Shown here: piece by piece, positions 34,156 through 43,644 of the stretch
Layout: every line of letters starts with the position of its first letter
How positions within the stretch are numbered: position 1 is the first letter of the stretch
NCBI RefSeq assembly: GCF_004028635.1
Contig: NZ_RQJW01000010.1
Coordinates: 124,001-188,000, forward strand
Reading direction: 5' to 3'
From: Streptomyces cyaneus
Lineage (GTDB): Bacteria; Actinomycetota; Actinomycetes; Streptomycetales; Streptomycetaceae
DNA length: 64,000 bases
Made by a program: the position numbers and the translations under genes
Notes under the pieces: model-generated
Told to the model about the DNA's origin: nothing
The model's input: only the letters and a program-made list of their open reading frames with translations
Databases searched by the model: none

Positions 34156-35396
34156 CGCTTGACCTCGACAATGCTCAGTTCCGGGATGGGGAAGACCAGC
34201 CGGCCGCCCCAGTCGTGCACGAAGGAGAGCTGCTCGGTCAGCTCGGTCCGCAGGTTCCACGGGAGGACGAGCACGTAGTCCGGCTTGTCGGCGGCAATCT
34301 GCTCGGGCGGCAGGATCGGGATGCGGGTGCCCGGGGTGAACCTGCCGTGCTTGTAGGGGTTGCGGTCGACCGTGTACGGGAGCAGGTCGGGGCGGATGCC
34401 GCAGTGGTTGAGCAGGGTGTTGCCCTTGCCCGGGGCGCCGTAGCCGACGACCGTCTCGCCGCGCTCGGCCGCCTCGATGAGGAACTTGAGGAGGTCCCGG
34501 CGCACCTTGGCCACCCGGGCGGAGAACTCGGTGTACCCGGACAGCTCCTGCAGCCCGGTGGCCTTCTCCCGGGCCAGTACGTCGGCCACCCGTCGGCTCG
34601 GCTCGCCGGCGACCTCGGCCGGGCGGGCCCACAGCCGGATGGAGCCGCCGTGCGTGGGCAGCAACTCGACGTCCACGAGCGCGAGTCCGCCGCTCGCCAG
34701 GGCTCGGATCGCGGAGGCGACCGTGTAGTACTGGAAGTGCTCGTGGTAGATCGTGTCGTACTGGTTCTCCTCGATCAGGGTCAGCAGGTGCTGCACCTCG
34801 ATGGAGACCCAGCCGTCGTCGGCGACCAGGGCGCGCAGCCCCTGGGTGAACCCGATCACGTCGGGGATGTGCGCGTACACGTTGTTGGCCACGACCAGGT
34901 TCGCCGGGCCGTGCTCCTTGCGCACGGCCGAGCCGGTCTCCGGGCTCAGGAACTCCGTGAGCGTGGGCACACCCGCCTCCCGCGCCGCCGCGCCGACGTT
35001 CACCGACGGCTCGATGCCCAGGCAGCGAATCCCCCGGTCCACCACGTGCCTCAGCAGGTACCCGTCGTTGCTCGCGACCTCGACCACGAAAGCGTCGGAG
35101 CCTTCGGTGTCGAGTCCCACCCGCTGTACGGCGTCGGCGACGAACGCACGCGCGTGCTCCACCCAGGAGGTCGAGTAGGAGGAGAAGTACGCGTACTCGG
35201 TGAACGTCTCCTCCGGCTTGATCAGCGGCGGGATCTGCGCCAGCCAGCAGTCGGTGCAGACCCGCAGGTGCAGCGGGTACGCGGGCTCCGGCTGGTCCAG
35301 TTGGTCCGCGGCGAGAAAGCTCTCACATGGTGGCGTCGCCCCGAGGTCGACGACGCTGGCCATCGCCTCCGAGCCGCACAGTCGGCATCGTGTCAT
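34152..35396 (-). CDS. Sugar C-methyltransferase (SAM-dependent, zinc-binding N-terminus)
   Basis: 414 residues in the three-part layout of NDP-hexose C-methyltransferases such as TylC3 and NovU. A zinc knuckle has Cys4, Cys7, Cys47 and Cys50. The central SAM domain has VVEVASNDGYLLRHV near residue 105 and 'ANNVYAHIPD'. The C-terminal domain has 'VVGYGAPGKGNTLLNHCGI'. The family methylates C3 of keto-sugar nucleotides, giving branched-chain sugars. This predicts a C-methylated deoxysugar in the product. Coupled by ATGA on both sides. Confidence 0.9.
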   Translation of the reverse strand: MTRCRLCGSEAMASVVDLGATPPCESFLAADQLDQPEPAYPLHLRVCTDCWLAQIPPLIKPEETFTEYAYFSSYSTSWVEHARAFVADAVQRVGLDTEGSDAFVVEVASNDGYLLRHVVDRGIRCLGIEPSVNVGAAAREAGVPTLTEFLSPETGSAVRKEHGPANLVVANNVYAHIPDVIGFTQGLRALVADDGWVSIEVQHLLTLIEENQYDTIYHEHFQYYTVASAIRALASGGLALVDVELLPTHGGSIRLWARPAEVAGEPSRRVADVLAREKATGLQELSGYTEFSARVAKVRRDLLKFLIEAAERGETVVGYGAPGKGNTLLNHCGIRPDLLPYTVDRNPYKHGRFTPGTRIPILPPEQIAADKPDYVLVLPWNLRTELTEQLSFVHDWGGRLVFPIPELSIVEVKR

Positions 35397-36637
35397 CTAC
35401 TGTCCCCATCCCCCCTGCTCGCGCGGGTGTCCCCGCCGCGAGCCAGTGCTGACCGCCCCGCGATCGCGGTGCGGTACTCGTCAACCAGGCGGTCGAGGCC
35501 GACCGCCGGGCTGAAACCCTGTTCGTACCGGAGCCGGGCCGCCCGGCCCATCTCCCGGTTGCGGTCCGGCCCGGCGGCGATCCGGCGTAGGCAGGACGCG
35601 AGCGAGGCGGACTCGCCCGGCCGGTGCAGCAGCCCGGTGACGCCGTCCTCGACGAGTTCGACGAAGGCGCCGTGACCGGCGGCGACGACCGGGACCCCCG
35701 CCGCCATCGCCTCCACGACCACCAGGCCGAACGCCTCCAGCCACGTGGACGGAGCCACCACGGCGACCGACCGTGCGATGGCTTTCTGGCACTCCGCCGT
35801 GTCGTACAGGCCCACGTACCGCACGTCGTCCCGGCCCGCCGTCCAGGCCGTCACCTCCGGCTCCAGCGGCCCCGTGCCGGCGATCACGAGCGGCACGCCC
35901 ACACCGCCGCTCGCCGCGAGCTCGTCCCACGCGGCCATGAGCAGCCGTACGCCCTTGGCCTCGGCGAGCCGGCCGAGGTAGAGCACATGCTCGCCGTCGC
36001 CCACCCGGCGGTCGTCCGGGTCGGGCACGAAGTTGTGCTTCACCGCCAGCCGCTCGGCCGGCATGCCGGCCCGCACCAGGACGTCGCGCTGCGCCGCCGA
36101 GATACAGAAGAACCGCTCCACGCCGGACCACCACCGCCGCCGGTTGACCGACAGGCTGACCGCGAGCGGCACCGTCGCAAGCCGCGAGTTCCGGTAGCAG
36201 CCGTGCCGGACGGCGGGCAGCGGCGCCGCCGATCCGACGCACTCGGTGCACGGCCGGCCGTCCCGCTGCAGCGTGCCGGGCGGGCAGACCTGGGTGTAGT
36301 TGTGCAGCGTGGCGACGGCGGGCACGTCGGCGTCGGCGCAGGCGGCGAGGACCGCCGGCGACAGGAGCGGGAAGACGTTGTGGACGTGCACCACGTCCGG
36401 CCGTTCGCTGCGCAGCTTGGCAGCGAGCTCCGTGCGGACCGCCGGGTTCCACGGCACAAGGAGCGGCACCGCGACCTTGCCCAGCAGGGACCGGGAGGCG
36501 ATGTCGTCGCTGCGCCGCTCGAACATCTCGACCCGGTGGCCGGCCGCGCGCAGCAGCTCCACCTCCTGGTCGACGACCTTGTTCTCCCCGCTCGGCTGCG
36601 CCGAGGCGTAGCGGTTGTGCACCACGAGGACGTGCAT
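35393..36637 (-). CDS. Glycosyltransferase family 4 (GT-B)
   Basis: 414 residues. ATG 36637 has GGAGGTGA about 7 bases upstream, inside the end of the polymerase gene. GT-B features: MHVLVVHNRYASAQPSGENK at the start, DVVHVHNVFPLLSP, and in the C-terminal domain VLYLGRLAEAKGVRLLMAAW and the donor-site ESxxE-like APSTWLEAFGLVVVEAMAAG. A Cys-rich insert (CPPGTLQRDGRPCTECVG) is common in bacterial GT4 enzymes that process capsule units. It retains donor stereochemistry by family; its sugar is unknown. Confidence 0.9.
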   Translation of the reverse strand: MHVLVVHNRYASAQPSGENKVVDQEVELLRAAGHRVEMFERRSDDIASRSLLGKVAVPLLVPWNPAVRTELAAKLRSERPDVVHVHNVFPLLSPAVLAACADADVPAVATLHNYTQVCPPGTLQRDGRPCTECVGSAAPLPAVRHGCYRNSRLATVPLAVSLSVNRRRWWSGVERFFCISAAQRDVLVRAGMPAERLAVKHNFVPDPDDRRVGDGEHVLYLGRLAEAKGVRLLMAAWDELAASGGVGVPLVIAGTGPLEPEVTAWTAGRDDVRYVGLYDTAECQKAIARSVAVVAPSTWLEAFGLVVVEAMAAGVPVVAAGHGAFVELVEDGVTGLLHRPGESASLASCLRRIAAGPDRNREMGRAARLRYEQGFSPAVGLDRLVDEYRTAIAGRSALARGGDTRASRGDGDSR

Positions 36638-36639
36638 GC

Positions 36640-37911
36640 TCAGGTCACCTCCGATTTCTGGGCCCAGCGCGGGATGCGTCGTGGAGGGACCTCGGGCGTC
36701 GAGACTTCGCGCGTCGCAAGGGGAGTGGCCGCGGCAGGTGCCGCCAACAGCGAGGCGGCCAAGGCCAGATGCAGCAGATACGGCGAGGCGTCGCCAAGAC
36801 CGGCCTCGGTGTACGACGCGATCGCGCAGTAGCTGATCAGGAAGATCGCGCAGGCCCGCTGCAGCGACGGTGGCCGCAGCAACGCCACGCCGCCCAGCAC
36901 GATGATGAACGCCGCGACGACGGTGACGCCGATCAGACCCTGCTCGTTGTAGACGGCCAGCCAGCTGTTGTCGATCGGCAGCCCGCCGAACGACTTGTCG
37001 CCCAGGCCCGCGCCGAACAACTTCTCCGAGGTCGACCGGGGCGCAGCCAGCAGGGCGTCCCAGACCTTGGCCCGACCGGTGAGGTTGGAGAAGTTCTCCT
37101 TGCTCTGCCCGCGCAGGAACCACGCCTGCAGCGCGGAGGCGAACCCCACCGCGGCCACCACGGCACACAGCACCGCCCAGGTGAAGAACCGGCGGGCTGC
37201 GGCGCTGGTCAGGATGAGCGAGCCGATCGCCAACACCAGCCCGATGAGCAGGCCGAGCGTGGCCGTCCGGGTATGGGTCAACGCGAGCAGGACGAGTGAC
37301 GGCACGATGACCACCGCCGCGCTGGTCCGGTCGGTGCGGCGGCCCAGTACGAGCAGCACGGTGAGCCCGATGATCACCGCGGCGTACTGTCCGATCTGCG
37401 GCGGGGTCAGCGGCCACAACGCACCGACCAGCCGTCCGCCGTAGAGCTCGGGCATGGCCGCGCCCGGTGAGATCAGCAGGCCGGCGGCCACCGACCCGAG
37501 CACCGCGAAGTACATCCGGATGTGGTGCCGGACGAACGTCAGGCCGCCGTCCCACCAGCGGCTGAGCAGCCACAGCGTGCCGACGAAGAGAGCCAGCCGG
37601 GCGCACCGGAACAGCGCTCCGAACCCGGACTCCAGGTCCGCGCTGGAGATCACGCTCAGCACCAGCAGCAGGGTGAGCAGGAGCACATAGGCGCTGGCTC
37701 GAATACGCAGCTGGAGATTGACGGCGAGCGCCAGCGTGAACGCGGCGACCAGGGCGCCCATGGTGACCATCTGGATGAGGGAGCGGGGCAGCGGGACGAT
37801 GGTCTTCGCCCCGGCGGAGCCGAGCGTGTTGAGGACCAGCAACCCCCAGACGACCCCGACGATCTTCGGTGTGCCGGCCGGGCGCCGCTCGGCGCCGGGC
37901 TGTGTGCTCAT
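36640..37911 (-). CDS. O-antigen polymerase/ligase-like protein (Wzy)
   Basis: 423 residues with about 11-12 hydrophobic segments and one larger extracytoplasmic loop (after ALQAWFLRGQSKENFSNLTG, the conserved 'GR..W' polymerase-ligase segment: LTGRAKVWDALL), as in Wzy/WaaL proteins. It would join exported repeat units into the polymer. The start is an ATG directly behind the upstream stop (TGAGATG); a GTG at 37920 is an alternative. Confidence 0.82.
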   Translation of the reverse strand: MSTQPGAERRPAGTPKIVGVVWGLLVLNTLGSAGAKTIVPLPRSLIQMVTMGALVAAFTLALAVNLQLRIRASAYVLLLTLLLVLSVISSADLESGFGALFRCARLALFVGTLWLLSRWWDGGLTFVRHHIRMYFAVLGSVAAGLLISPGAAMPELYGGRLVGALWPLTPPQIGQYAAVIIGLTVLLVLGRRTDRTSAAVVIVPSLVLLALTHTRTATLGLLIGLVLAIGSLILTSAAARRFFTWAVLCAVVAAVGFASALQAWFLRGQSKENFSNLTGRAKVWDALLAAPRSTSEKLFGAGLGDKSFGGLPIDNSWLAVYNEQGLIGVTVVAAFIIVLGGVALLRPPSLQRACAIFLISYCAIASYTEAGLGDASPYLLHLALAASLLAAPAAATPLATREVSTPEVPPRRIPRWAQKSEVT

Positions 37912-37912
37912 C

Positions 37913-39439
37913 TCAACCACCGGCCCGTGCGCGGAAGGTGCTGCCCGCGTCCTGCCGGTAGGACTTGCCCTGCCAGCGCGCGGAGTTGAGCACCTGGCTC
38001 GTGTCCTGGGCGACGAACTTCCAGGGGCCGACGTAGACGTTGTCGTGCCAGCGGTTGTCCTGCTCGTGAGTGATCGCCTCAGCCACCTTCTCGCCCTTGT
38101 AGGGCGACCAGTCCGGATAAGTGCCGTAGTTGGCGAGCACCGCCATGCGGTCGCACTTCTCCGTGCACTTGACGACGGCCTTGTCCAGCACGAAGCGGTT
38201 GTCGTGGATGTCCACCCGCTGGGTCTTCCACCGGCAGTCGGCGTAGAGCGGTGGCTTGCCGATCGCCGGCTTCACGCAGCGGTCGGTGTCCTTCACCAGC
38301 AAGGTGCAGTCGCCCGACGAGGTGTTGGCCGGGCTGTTGCAGAACCGGTCGGCGTTCTCCCACAGGGTGATCCCGGACCAGTTGTTCTCCAGCACGTTCC
38401 GGTAGATCTCGATCTTGTCGGTGCGGGCCCGGACCCGTGGCTCGCCCCCGGACTCGGACACATAGACGGTCGCGAACGGGAAGGTATCGCCCGCTTTGGC
38501 TTCCCGGCGGCCCTCGACCCAGTTGTTCCGTCGGATCGTGTTGTTCCGGATGACCGCGTTGTAGCTGGTCTCGTAGATCAGCGCGGCACCGTCGTTGGCC
38601 TCCAGCACGTTGTTCTCGATGCGGAAGTCGTTGTTGTTGGTGTCCGCCCACAACCCTGTTCCGCGGTTGTCGTGCACCCAATTGCCCCGTACGTCGGCGC
38701 CGTTGACGGCCCAGAACTTGATGCCTCCCGTGCAGCCGCAGCCCTCCCGCCGCCGCTCCCAGTCGCCGGTGTTGTTGCCCACGATCTCGTTGCCCTCGAC
38801 CACCAGGCCGCTGATACGGCCACCGGTCTTGTACGCGTTCATGCCGTACTGGCCGTTGTCGCGCAGGCAGTTGGCGCGGACCTGCTGGCGGGCACCGGCC
38901 ATCAGCCCGGCGCCGGAGTTGTACTGGATCGTCGCGTGCTCGATCACCCACCCGTCGGCCGAGTCATGGTTGACCACGCCCTCGTCGTGCGGCGCGACGA
39001 ACCGCTGCACGGTCAGGTAGCCGAGGGTGACATCGCGGGCGGTACCGCCGAATGCGTACTGGTTCTTCTTCCCGCCGTCGAGCACCGCGCCCGGCGCACC
39101 GAGGTAGCGGTTCCCCTCCTTGGGGATGACTTGGGCGTAGCGGTCCGGGTCGAGCCTGTGCTTGCCGGGTCGAAGCCAGAACGTGGTGTTCGGGGGGTTG
39201 CTCTTGGTCTTCTCGGCCAGGTCACCGACCACCGCCGGGTCGACCGTCACCGCACCCGCCGGCGCCTTCGCCGGCCCGGCGGAGGGCTTGGCGCACACGC
39301 GGGCCACGGCCACGGATCTGGGTGGCGCAGCGGTCCGCTCCGGCTGGGCGCCCGCCGTGCTCGTACAGCCGGTCGCCGACAGCAGGGCCAGCGCCAGCGG
39401 TGCCGCCGGCAACGCCCAGTTCCGCCACTTGTTCCCCAC
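37913..39439 (-). CDS. Right-handed parallel beta-helix lipoprotein
   Basis: 508 residues from a GTG at 39439 with AGGAGGA five bases upstream. The signal peptide ends in a probable lipobox (SATGC), so the protein is likely exported and anchored. Residues about 120-400 have repeated beta-helix rungs with Asn ladders (VVEGNEIVGNNTGDW, NWVHDNRGTGLW, FRIENNVLEANDGAAL, AVIRNNTIRRNNW, IEIYRNVLENNWSGITLW). Such proteins are often polysaccharide lyases, hydrolases or epimerases. It sits between a heparinase-type lyase and the polymerase, suggesting editing or trimming of the polymer outside the cell. Confidence 0.82.
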   Translation of the reverse strand: MGNKWRNWALPAAPLALALLSATGCTSTAGAQPERTAAPPRSVAVARVCAKPSAGPAKAPAGAVTVDPAVVGDLAEKTKSNPPNTTFWLRPGKHRLDPDRYAQVIPKEGNRYLGAPGAVLDGGKKNQYAFGGTARDVTLGYLTVQRFVAPHDEGVVNHDSADGWVIEHATIQYNSGAGLMAGARQQVRANCLRDNGQYGMNAYKTGGRISGLVVEGNEIVGNNTGDWERRREGCGCTGGIKFWAVNGADVRGNWVHDNRGTGLWADTNNNDFRIENNVLEANDGAALIYETSYNAVIRNNTIRRNNWVEGRREAKAGDTFPFATVYVSESGGEPRVRARTDKIEIYRNVLENNWSGITLWENADRFCNSPANTSSGDCTLLVKDTDRCVKPAIGKPPLYADCRWKTQRVDIHDNRFVLDKAVVKCTEKCDRMAVLANYGTYPDWSPYKGEKVAEAITHEQDNRWHDNVYVGPWKFVAQDTSQVLNSARWQGKSYRQDAGSTFRARAGG

Positions 39440-39455
39440 GCGTCCTCCTCCCTCT

Positions 39456-41441
39456 CTAGCCGTGGAACCTGAGCACGGTGGTGAAGCCCTCCGCCCCGTC
39501 GGCGAAGCCGGTGCCGACCAGCGTGGTGGCGGGTTCCTTGCGCCCGAATCCGGCGGAGTACCAGCCCAGCGGCGGGTCGGTCTCGCCGCGATGCGCCTGC
39601 CAGGACAGCTGCCCGGGCAGGTCGAGCACTGCGGAACGGTCCTCGCCGTCCCGGGTCCAGGTGAGCTGTGCCCGGTTCCCGACCAGGTCCGCAGCGATCG
39701 CCGGACCGAGGTGGAACGCCAGCTGCACGGCCCGGCGCGGGCCACGCACCTCGTCGACCACCCTCAGCTCCTGGCTCGCGGGCGTCAGCTCCACCCGGCG
39801 GCGGTGCACGGAGCCCTGGTAACCGTCGTGCTCGGCACACCAGCGGGCCGTCCCCCCGTCGGAGGCGTCGGATGTGTCCACGGCCAGGACGCGGCTGTTG
39901 GCCTGCCGGGTCCACAGGAACGGGCCGCCGGAGACGGACTGGTCACCGCTGTCCAGCTGCAGGGTGTTGTGGCCGAGGGTCGACCGGAAGTACTGCCGCC
40001 ACTCGGGCTGCCCGTGGTAGCAGTACGTCCCCGGGTCGGCGAGCACGTCGACCCCGTCGTGCCGGACTTCCACGGACAGCGCGTCGGCGTGAGCGTGCGC
40101 GGCGATGGACAGGAAGCCGTGCGGGCCACCGTCGCAGCGGCACCAGATCTCCCCTGTCTCCCCAGCCTTCCCCGGACCGCGCAGGATGGTCATGCCCGCG
40201 TCGGCGAAGTGGCCCGGTCGGCTTGCCGGGCGGGTCACTGCCGGCGCGGTTCCATCCTTCGAGTACGGCCGGATGAGCGCGGCCAGCAGCGGGGTGCGCA
40301 CATCGGTGCCGGTCACCGTCGGCCACCAGGTGAGCCGGCCGAATACGGCGTCCCCGGTGGCCAGCAGCGAGGCCCAGCGGTCGGTGCCCGCGCCGTCCAG
40401 GACCAGACCGTGCCCGTCGTCCGCGTCCCCCTGGCGCGGCGGCCGTAGCCGGTTGTCCACGACGGCCGCGAGCGCGTCGGTCATCCGCAGCAGCACCAGC
40501 CGAACGGTCGCGGGGACCGGCACATCGGCGGCGTCCGCCTCGGCCACCGCGGCCAGGCCGAGTTCCAGCACGAGTCCGTGATACTCGGTGGCCAGCTCGC
40601 GGTTGAGGCCGGAGAGGAACGTGTTGCCGCGCAGATGCCGATCCAGCGACCGCAGCGCGTCGGCCCGCCAACGCTGCGAGGAAGGGAACCAGCCGAATGC
40701 GCAGGCCGCTGCGAACTGCCCGGCGGCCTCGGCGATGACGTGGTTGTTCGCCGAAGACCCCCGGCTGGGGAAGGCGGCCAGCCAGCGCTGGTGGTGCCAG
40801 ATCTGGTTCAGCGCCACCGGGTTGTCCTCGAACAGGCCGGCCGCGCCCGACCAGCCGTCGAGCAGCCGGCGGATCCACACCCACGACAGCAGCCGGATGC
40901 CCAGCTCGATGCCGCTGATCCAGTGCACGCCCCGCAGCGGCGGGTTGGCCGCCCACCACGACCGCAGATGCTCGGCCACGCGCTGCGCGTACCGCTCGTC
41001 CCCGGTGATCGCGTAGGCGGCGGCGAGCTGGGTGAGGTACTGATGCCGGGACGGCTCCCAGATCTGCTTGATGTCGCCGACCGTGTCCTCGCTGCGGTAC
41101 GGCACGTCGAATGCGTAGCCCCCCGAAGCCCGGCGCCCGGTCTTCGGGTCGCACCACCAGTCCGGGTCGACGAGGTCGTCGCGGACCACCCCGAAGTACT
41201 CGGCGTGCCCGTCCATCAGCCGGTCCGCCTCGGCGATGAGACGTTTCGCGGCGTCCGGAGGCACTGCGGCGATCGTCCCGACGGGCAGTACCGCGGTGAA
41301 CCGGGCGCCGGTCACGCTCGGGCAGTCGGGCCGCGCCGACCGCCACCGCCGCCTGCGCACCGCGTCGCTGACCCGGCCCGCGACCTCCTGCGGTCCCATC
41401 CGGGACAGCCGCCGCAGGTACCAGCCCGCGCTCATGGTCAT
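39456..41441 (-). CDS. Heparinase II/III family protein
   Basis: 661 residues with no signal peptide visible. An N-terminal alpha/alpha-toroid part (about 60-360; WISGIELGIRLLSWVWIRRLL, SSANNHVIAEAAGQF with the conserved Asn-Asn-His) is followed by the heparinase II/III beta-domain (GFLSIAAHAHADALSVEV, VDVLADPGTYCYHGQPEWR, STLGHNTLQLD), holding the His and Tyr residues typical of this lyase class. It should cleave or bind uronic-acid polysaccharides by elimination. It is coupled to the oxidoreductase gene by ATGA and lies 16 bases before the beta-helix gene. Confidence 0.87.
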   Translation of the reverse strand: MTMSAGWYLRRLSRMGPQEVAGRVSDAVRRRRWRSARPDCPSVTGARFTAVLPVGTIAAVPPDAAKRLIAEADRLMDGHAEYFGVVRDDLVDPDWWCDPKTGRRASGGYAFDVPYRSEDTVGDIKQIWEPSRHQYLTQLAAAYAITGDERYAQRVAEHLRSWWAANPPLRGVHWISGIELGIRLLSWVWIRRLLDGWSGAAGLFEDNPVALNQIWHHQRWLAAFPSRGSSANNHVIAEAAGQFAAACAFGWFPSSQRWRADALRSLDRHLRGNTFLSGLNRELATEYHGLVLELGLAAVAEADAADVPVPATVRLVLLRMTDALAAVVDNRLRPPRQGDADDGHGLVLDGAGTDRWASLLATGDAVFGRLTWWPTVTGTDVRTPLLAALIRPYSKDGTAPAVTRPASRPGHFADAGMTILRGPGKAGETGEIWCRCDGGPHGFLSIAAHAHADALSVEVRHDGVDVLADPGTYCYHGQPEWRQYFRSTLGHNTLQLDSGDQSVSGGPFLWTRQANSRVLAVDTSDASDGGTARWCAEHDGYQGSVHRRRVELTPASQELRVVDEVRGPRRAVQLAFHLGPAIAADLVGNRAQLTWTRDGEDRSAVLDLPGQLSWQAHRGETDPPLGWYSAGFGRKEPATTLVGTGFADGAEGFTTVLRFHG

Positions 41442-43627
41442 CGTGCCTGCTCCAACGTCACCGGCGCACCGCCGGCCAGGCCGGCCTGCACGGCGAGGGT
41501 GGCCGCCGTGGTGGCGACCAGCGACTGAAGCGGCACCGGCATCGGTCCGCCGGTCCGCACGGCCTTGACGAACGCGGCCAGTTCGGCGTTCTGGCCCTTG
41601 TCCCGGGCCTTGGGCAGCCGCGAACTGACCCACCGCTTGCGGCGGCCATCGTCGTAAACAGCGGCGCGGACGAAGTCGTCGAGCCGCAGTGCCTTGCCGT
41701 CCGCGACCAGGTCCAGCGTCTCCTTGGGGAGGCTGGCCGGGCCGGTGGTGACATAGCTGATGGTGGCGGTGGACCCGTCCGGGTAGCGCAGTACGACCTG
41801 AAGGTCCTCGTTGCCGGACGGGGCGACCGCGTACACCGAGACCGGGTCGGCCTCGAGCAGCCAGCTCGCCGTGTCGATGAAGTGGCCGCCCTCGCCGGCG
41901 AACCGCGAGCCCTCGGTGCCCTGTTGGAGGTACCAGCTGCCGTGCTGCAGCCGGCCCGCGTTGACCAGGTAGCGCAGGTTCGCCGGGCCGGTCCGGGCGC
42001 CGAACCGCTGCTTGGCCTCCTGCAGCAGCGGAGCGAACCGGCGGTTGAAGCCGACCTGCAGCCGGTCGTTGCCGGACTCCTCCACCGCCGCGAGCACGCC
42101 GGCCAGCTCGTCCTCGGTGAGGGCCAGGGGCTTCTCCACGAACACCGTCTTGCCGGCCAGCAGCGCCTTTCGGGTCAGTTCGGCGTGCGAGCTGTGCCGG
42201 GTGACCACGAACACCGCGTCGATGGACTTGTCGCCGAGCACGGCGTCGAGATCGGTGGTCGCCTCGGCGAAGCCGAACTTGCGCTGCGCGTTGGCCGCGG
42301 ACAGAGCCGTCGTGGTGACGACGGTCGACAACTCGACCCCGTCGCGCTGTGTCAAATGCGGTAGCAGCATCGACGTCGCGTAGTTTCCCGCGCCGACGAA
42401 CGCAAGGCGCACCGGCGTCTTGGCGGCCCGGGCCGGACCCCTCTTCACGCTCACCGCGGGCACGGCCACCGCCGGGGCCGCCGCTTCCTCCGCTTGCCCC
42501 GCGTGCTCGGGGTAACGGAACAGCACGGCCACGGCCTTCAAGTCGCCGTCCTTCAGGCGCTGGTACGTCTCGACCGCGTCATCGAAGTCGGCGATATGGG
42601 AGACCAGGGGCTCCACGTCGACGCTGCCGCGGGCGACGAGGTCGAGGAAGCACGCCAGGTTGCGGCGCTCGGTCCAGCGGACGTAGCCGATCGGGTAGTC
42701 GCGCCCCTCCAGTTCGTACTCCGGGTCGTAGCGCCCGGGGCCGTACGACCGGGAGAACCGGACGTCGAGTTCCTTCTCGTAGTACGCGTTCCACGGCAGG
42801 TCCAGACGGCACTTGCCGATGTCGACGACCCGGCCGCGGTCCCGGCAGAGCCGGGCGGCCAGCTCGACGGGCTGGTTGCTGCCGCCGCCGGCGGCCAGGT
42901 ACACCTGGTCCACGCCGTGACCGCCGGTGAGTTCGGCGACGGCGGTCTCCACGGCCGCTGACGCGGGATCGCCGCAGGCCGCCGCGCCCAGACGCTCGGC
43001 CAGCTCGCAGCGCACCAGGTCGGGATCGGCCCCGACGACGCGGACTCCCGAGGCGGCAAGGAGCTGCACCACCAGCTGCCCGATCAGGCCGAGGCCGATG
43101 ACCAGTGCCACTTCGCCGAGCTGCGGCTCGCCCTGGCGGACGCCCTGCATCGCGATCGACCCGACGGTGCCGAAGGCCGCGTGCCGCGGCGCGAGGCCGT
43201 CCGGCACCGGGACGTAGAGGTTCTTCGGCACCCAGTTCAACTCGGCGTGCAGCGCGTGCTCGTTGCCGGCGCAGGCCACGAGGTCGCCGACCTTCACATC
43301 GTCGATTCCGGCGCCGACCTGCTCGACCACCCCGCACAGCGAGTAGCCCAGCGGTGTGTAGGAGTCCAGCTTGCCCATCACCTTGCGGTAGGTGGCGGGC
43401 ACCCCGTTGGTGGCCACGCTCTGCATGACCTTGGCCACCTGGTCCGGCCGTGAGCGGGCCTTGCCCAGCATCGACATGCCGGCCTCGGACACCTTCATGA
43501 GCTCGGTCCCCGTGGAGATCAGCGAGAAGGCGCTGCGGACCAGCACACCGCCCGGCTTGCACCCCGGTACCGGCACGTCGAGCACCGCCAGCTCGCCGCT
43601 CTTGTAGTTCTGTACAACTTGCTTCAC
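41438..43627 (-). CDS. Bi-domain oxidoreductase (zinc-type alcohol dehydrogenase plus Gfo/Idh/MocA)
   Basis: 729 residues; GTG 43627 has GAGGAG about 6 bases upstream. The first half (1-380) is an MDR alcohol dehydrogenase with VALVIGLGLIGQLVVQLLAA as the NAD-binding motif. The second half (about 405-729) is a Gfo/Idh/MocA oxidoreductase with RLAFVGAGNYATSMLLPHL, the conserved VFVEKPLALT (Lys-Pro) and 'EGGHFIDTASWLL'. Such fusions are regular members of exopolysaccharide operons with heparinase-type genes. They may oxidise and reduce the same sugar in sequence. Substrate unknown. Confidence 0.88.
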   Translation of the reverse strand: MKQVVQNYKSGELAVLDVPVPGCKPGGVLVRSAFSLISTGTELMKVSEAGMSMLGKARSRPDQVAKVMQSVATNGVPATYRKVMGKLDSYTPLGYSLCGVVEQVGAGIDDVKVGDLVACAGNEHALHAELNWVPKNLYVPVPDGLAPRHAAFGTVGSIAMQGVRQGEPQLGEVALVIGLGLIGQLVVQLLAASGVRVVGADPDLVRCELAERLGAAACGDPASAAVETAVAELTGGHGVDQVYLAAGGGSNQPVELAARLCRDRGRVVDIGKCRLDLPWNAYYEKELDVRFSRSYGPGRYDPEYELEGRDYPIGYVRWTERRNLACFLDLVARGSVDVEPLVSHIADFDDAVETYQRLKDGDLKAVAVLFRYPEHAGQAEEAAAPAVAVPAVSVKRGPARAAKTPVRLAFVGAGNYATSMLLPHLTQRDGVELSTVVTTTALSAANAQRKFGFAEATTDLDAVLGDKSIDAVFVVTRHSSHAELTRKALLAGKTVFVEKPLALTEDELAGVLAAVEESGNDRLQVGFNRRFAPLLQEAKQRFGARTGPANLRYLVNAGRLQHGSWYLQQGTEGSRFAGEGGHFIDTASWLLEADPVSVYAVAPSGNEDLQVVLRYPDGSTATISYVTTGPASLPKETLDLVADGKALRLDDFVRAAVYDDGRRKRWVSSRLPKARDKGQNAELAAFVKAVRTGGPMPVPLQSLVATTAATLAVQAGLAGGAPVTLEQAR

Positions 43628-43644
43628 CCGAACTCCTCTGATTC

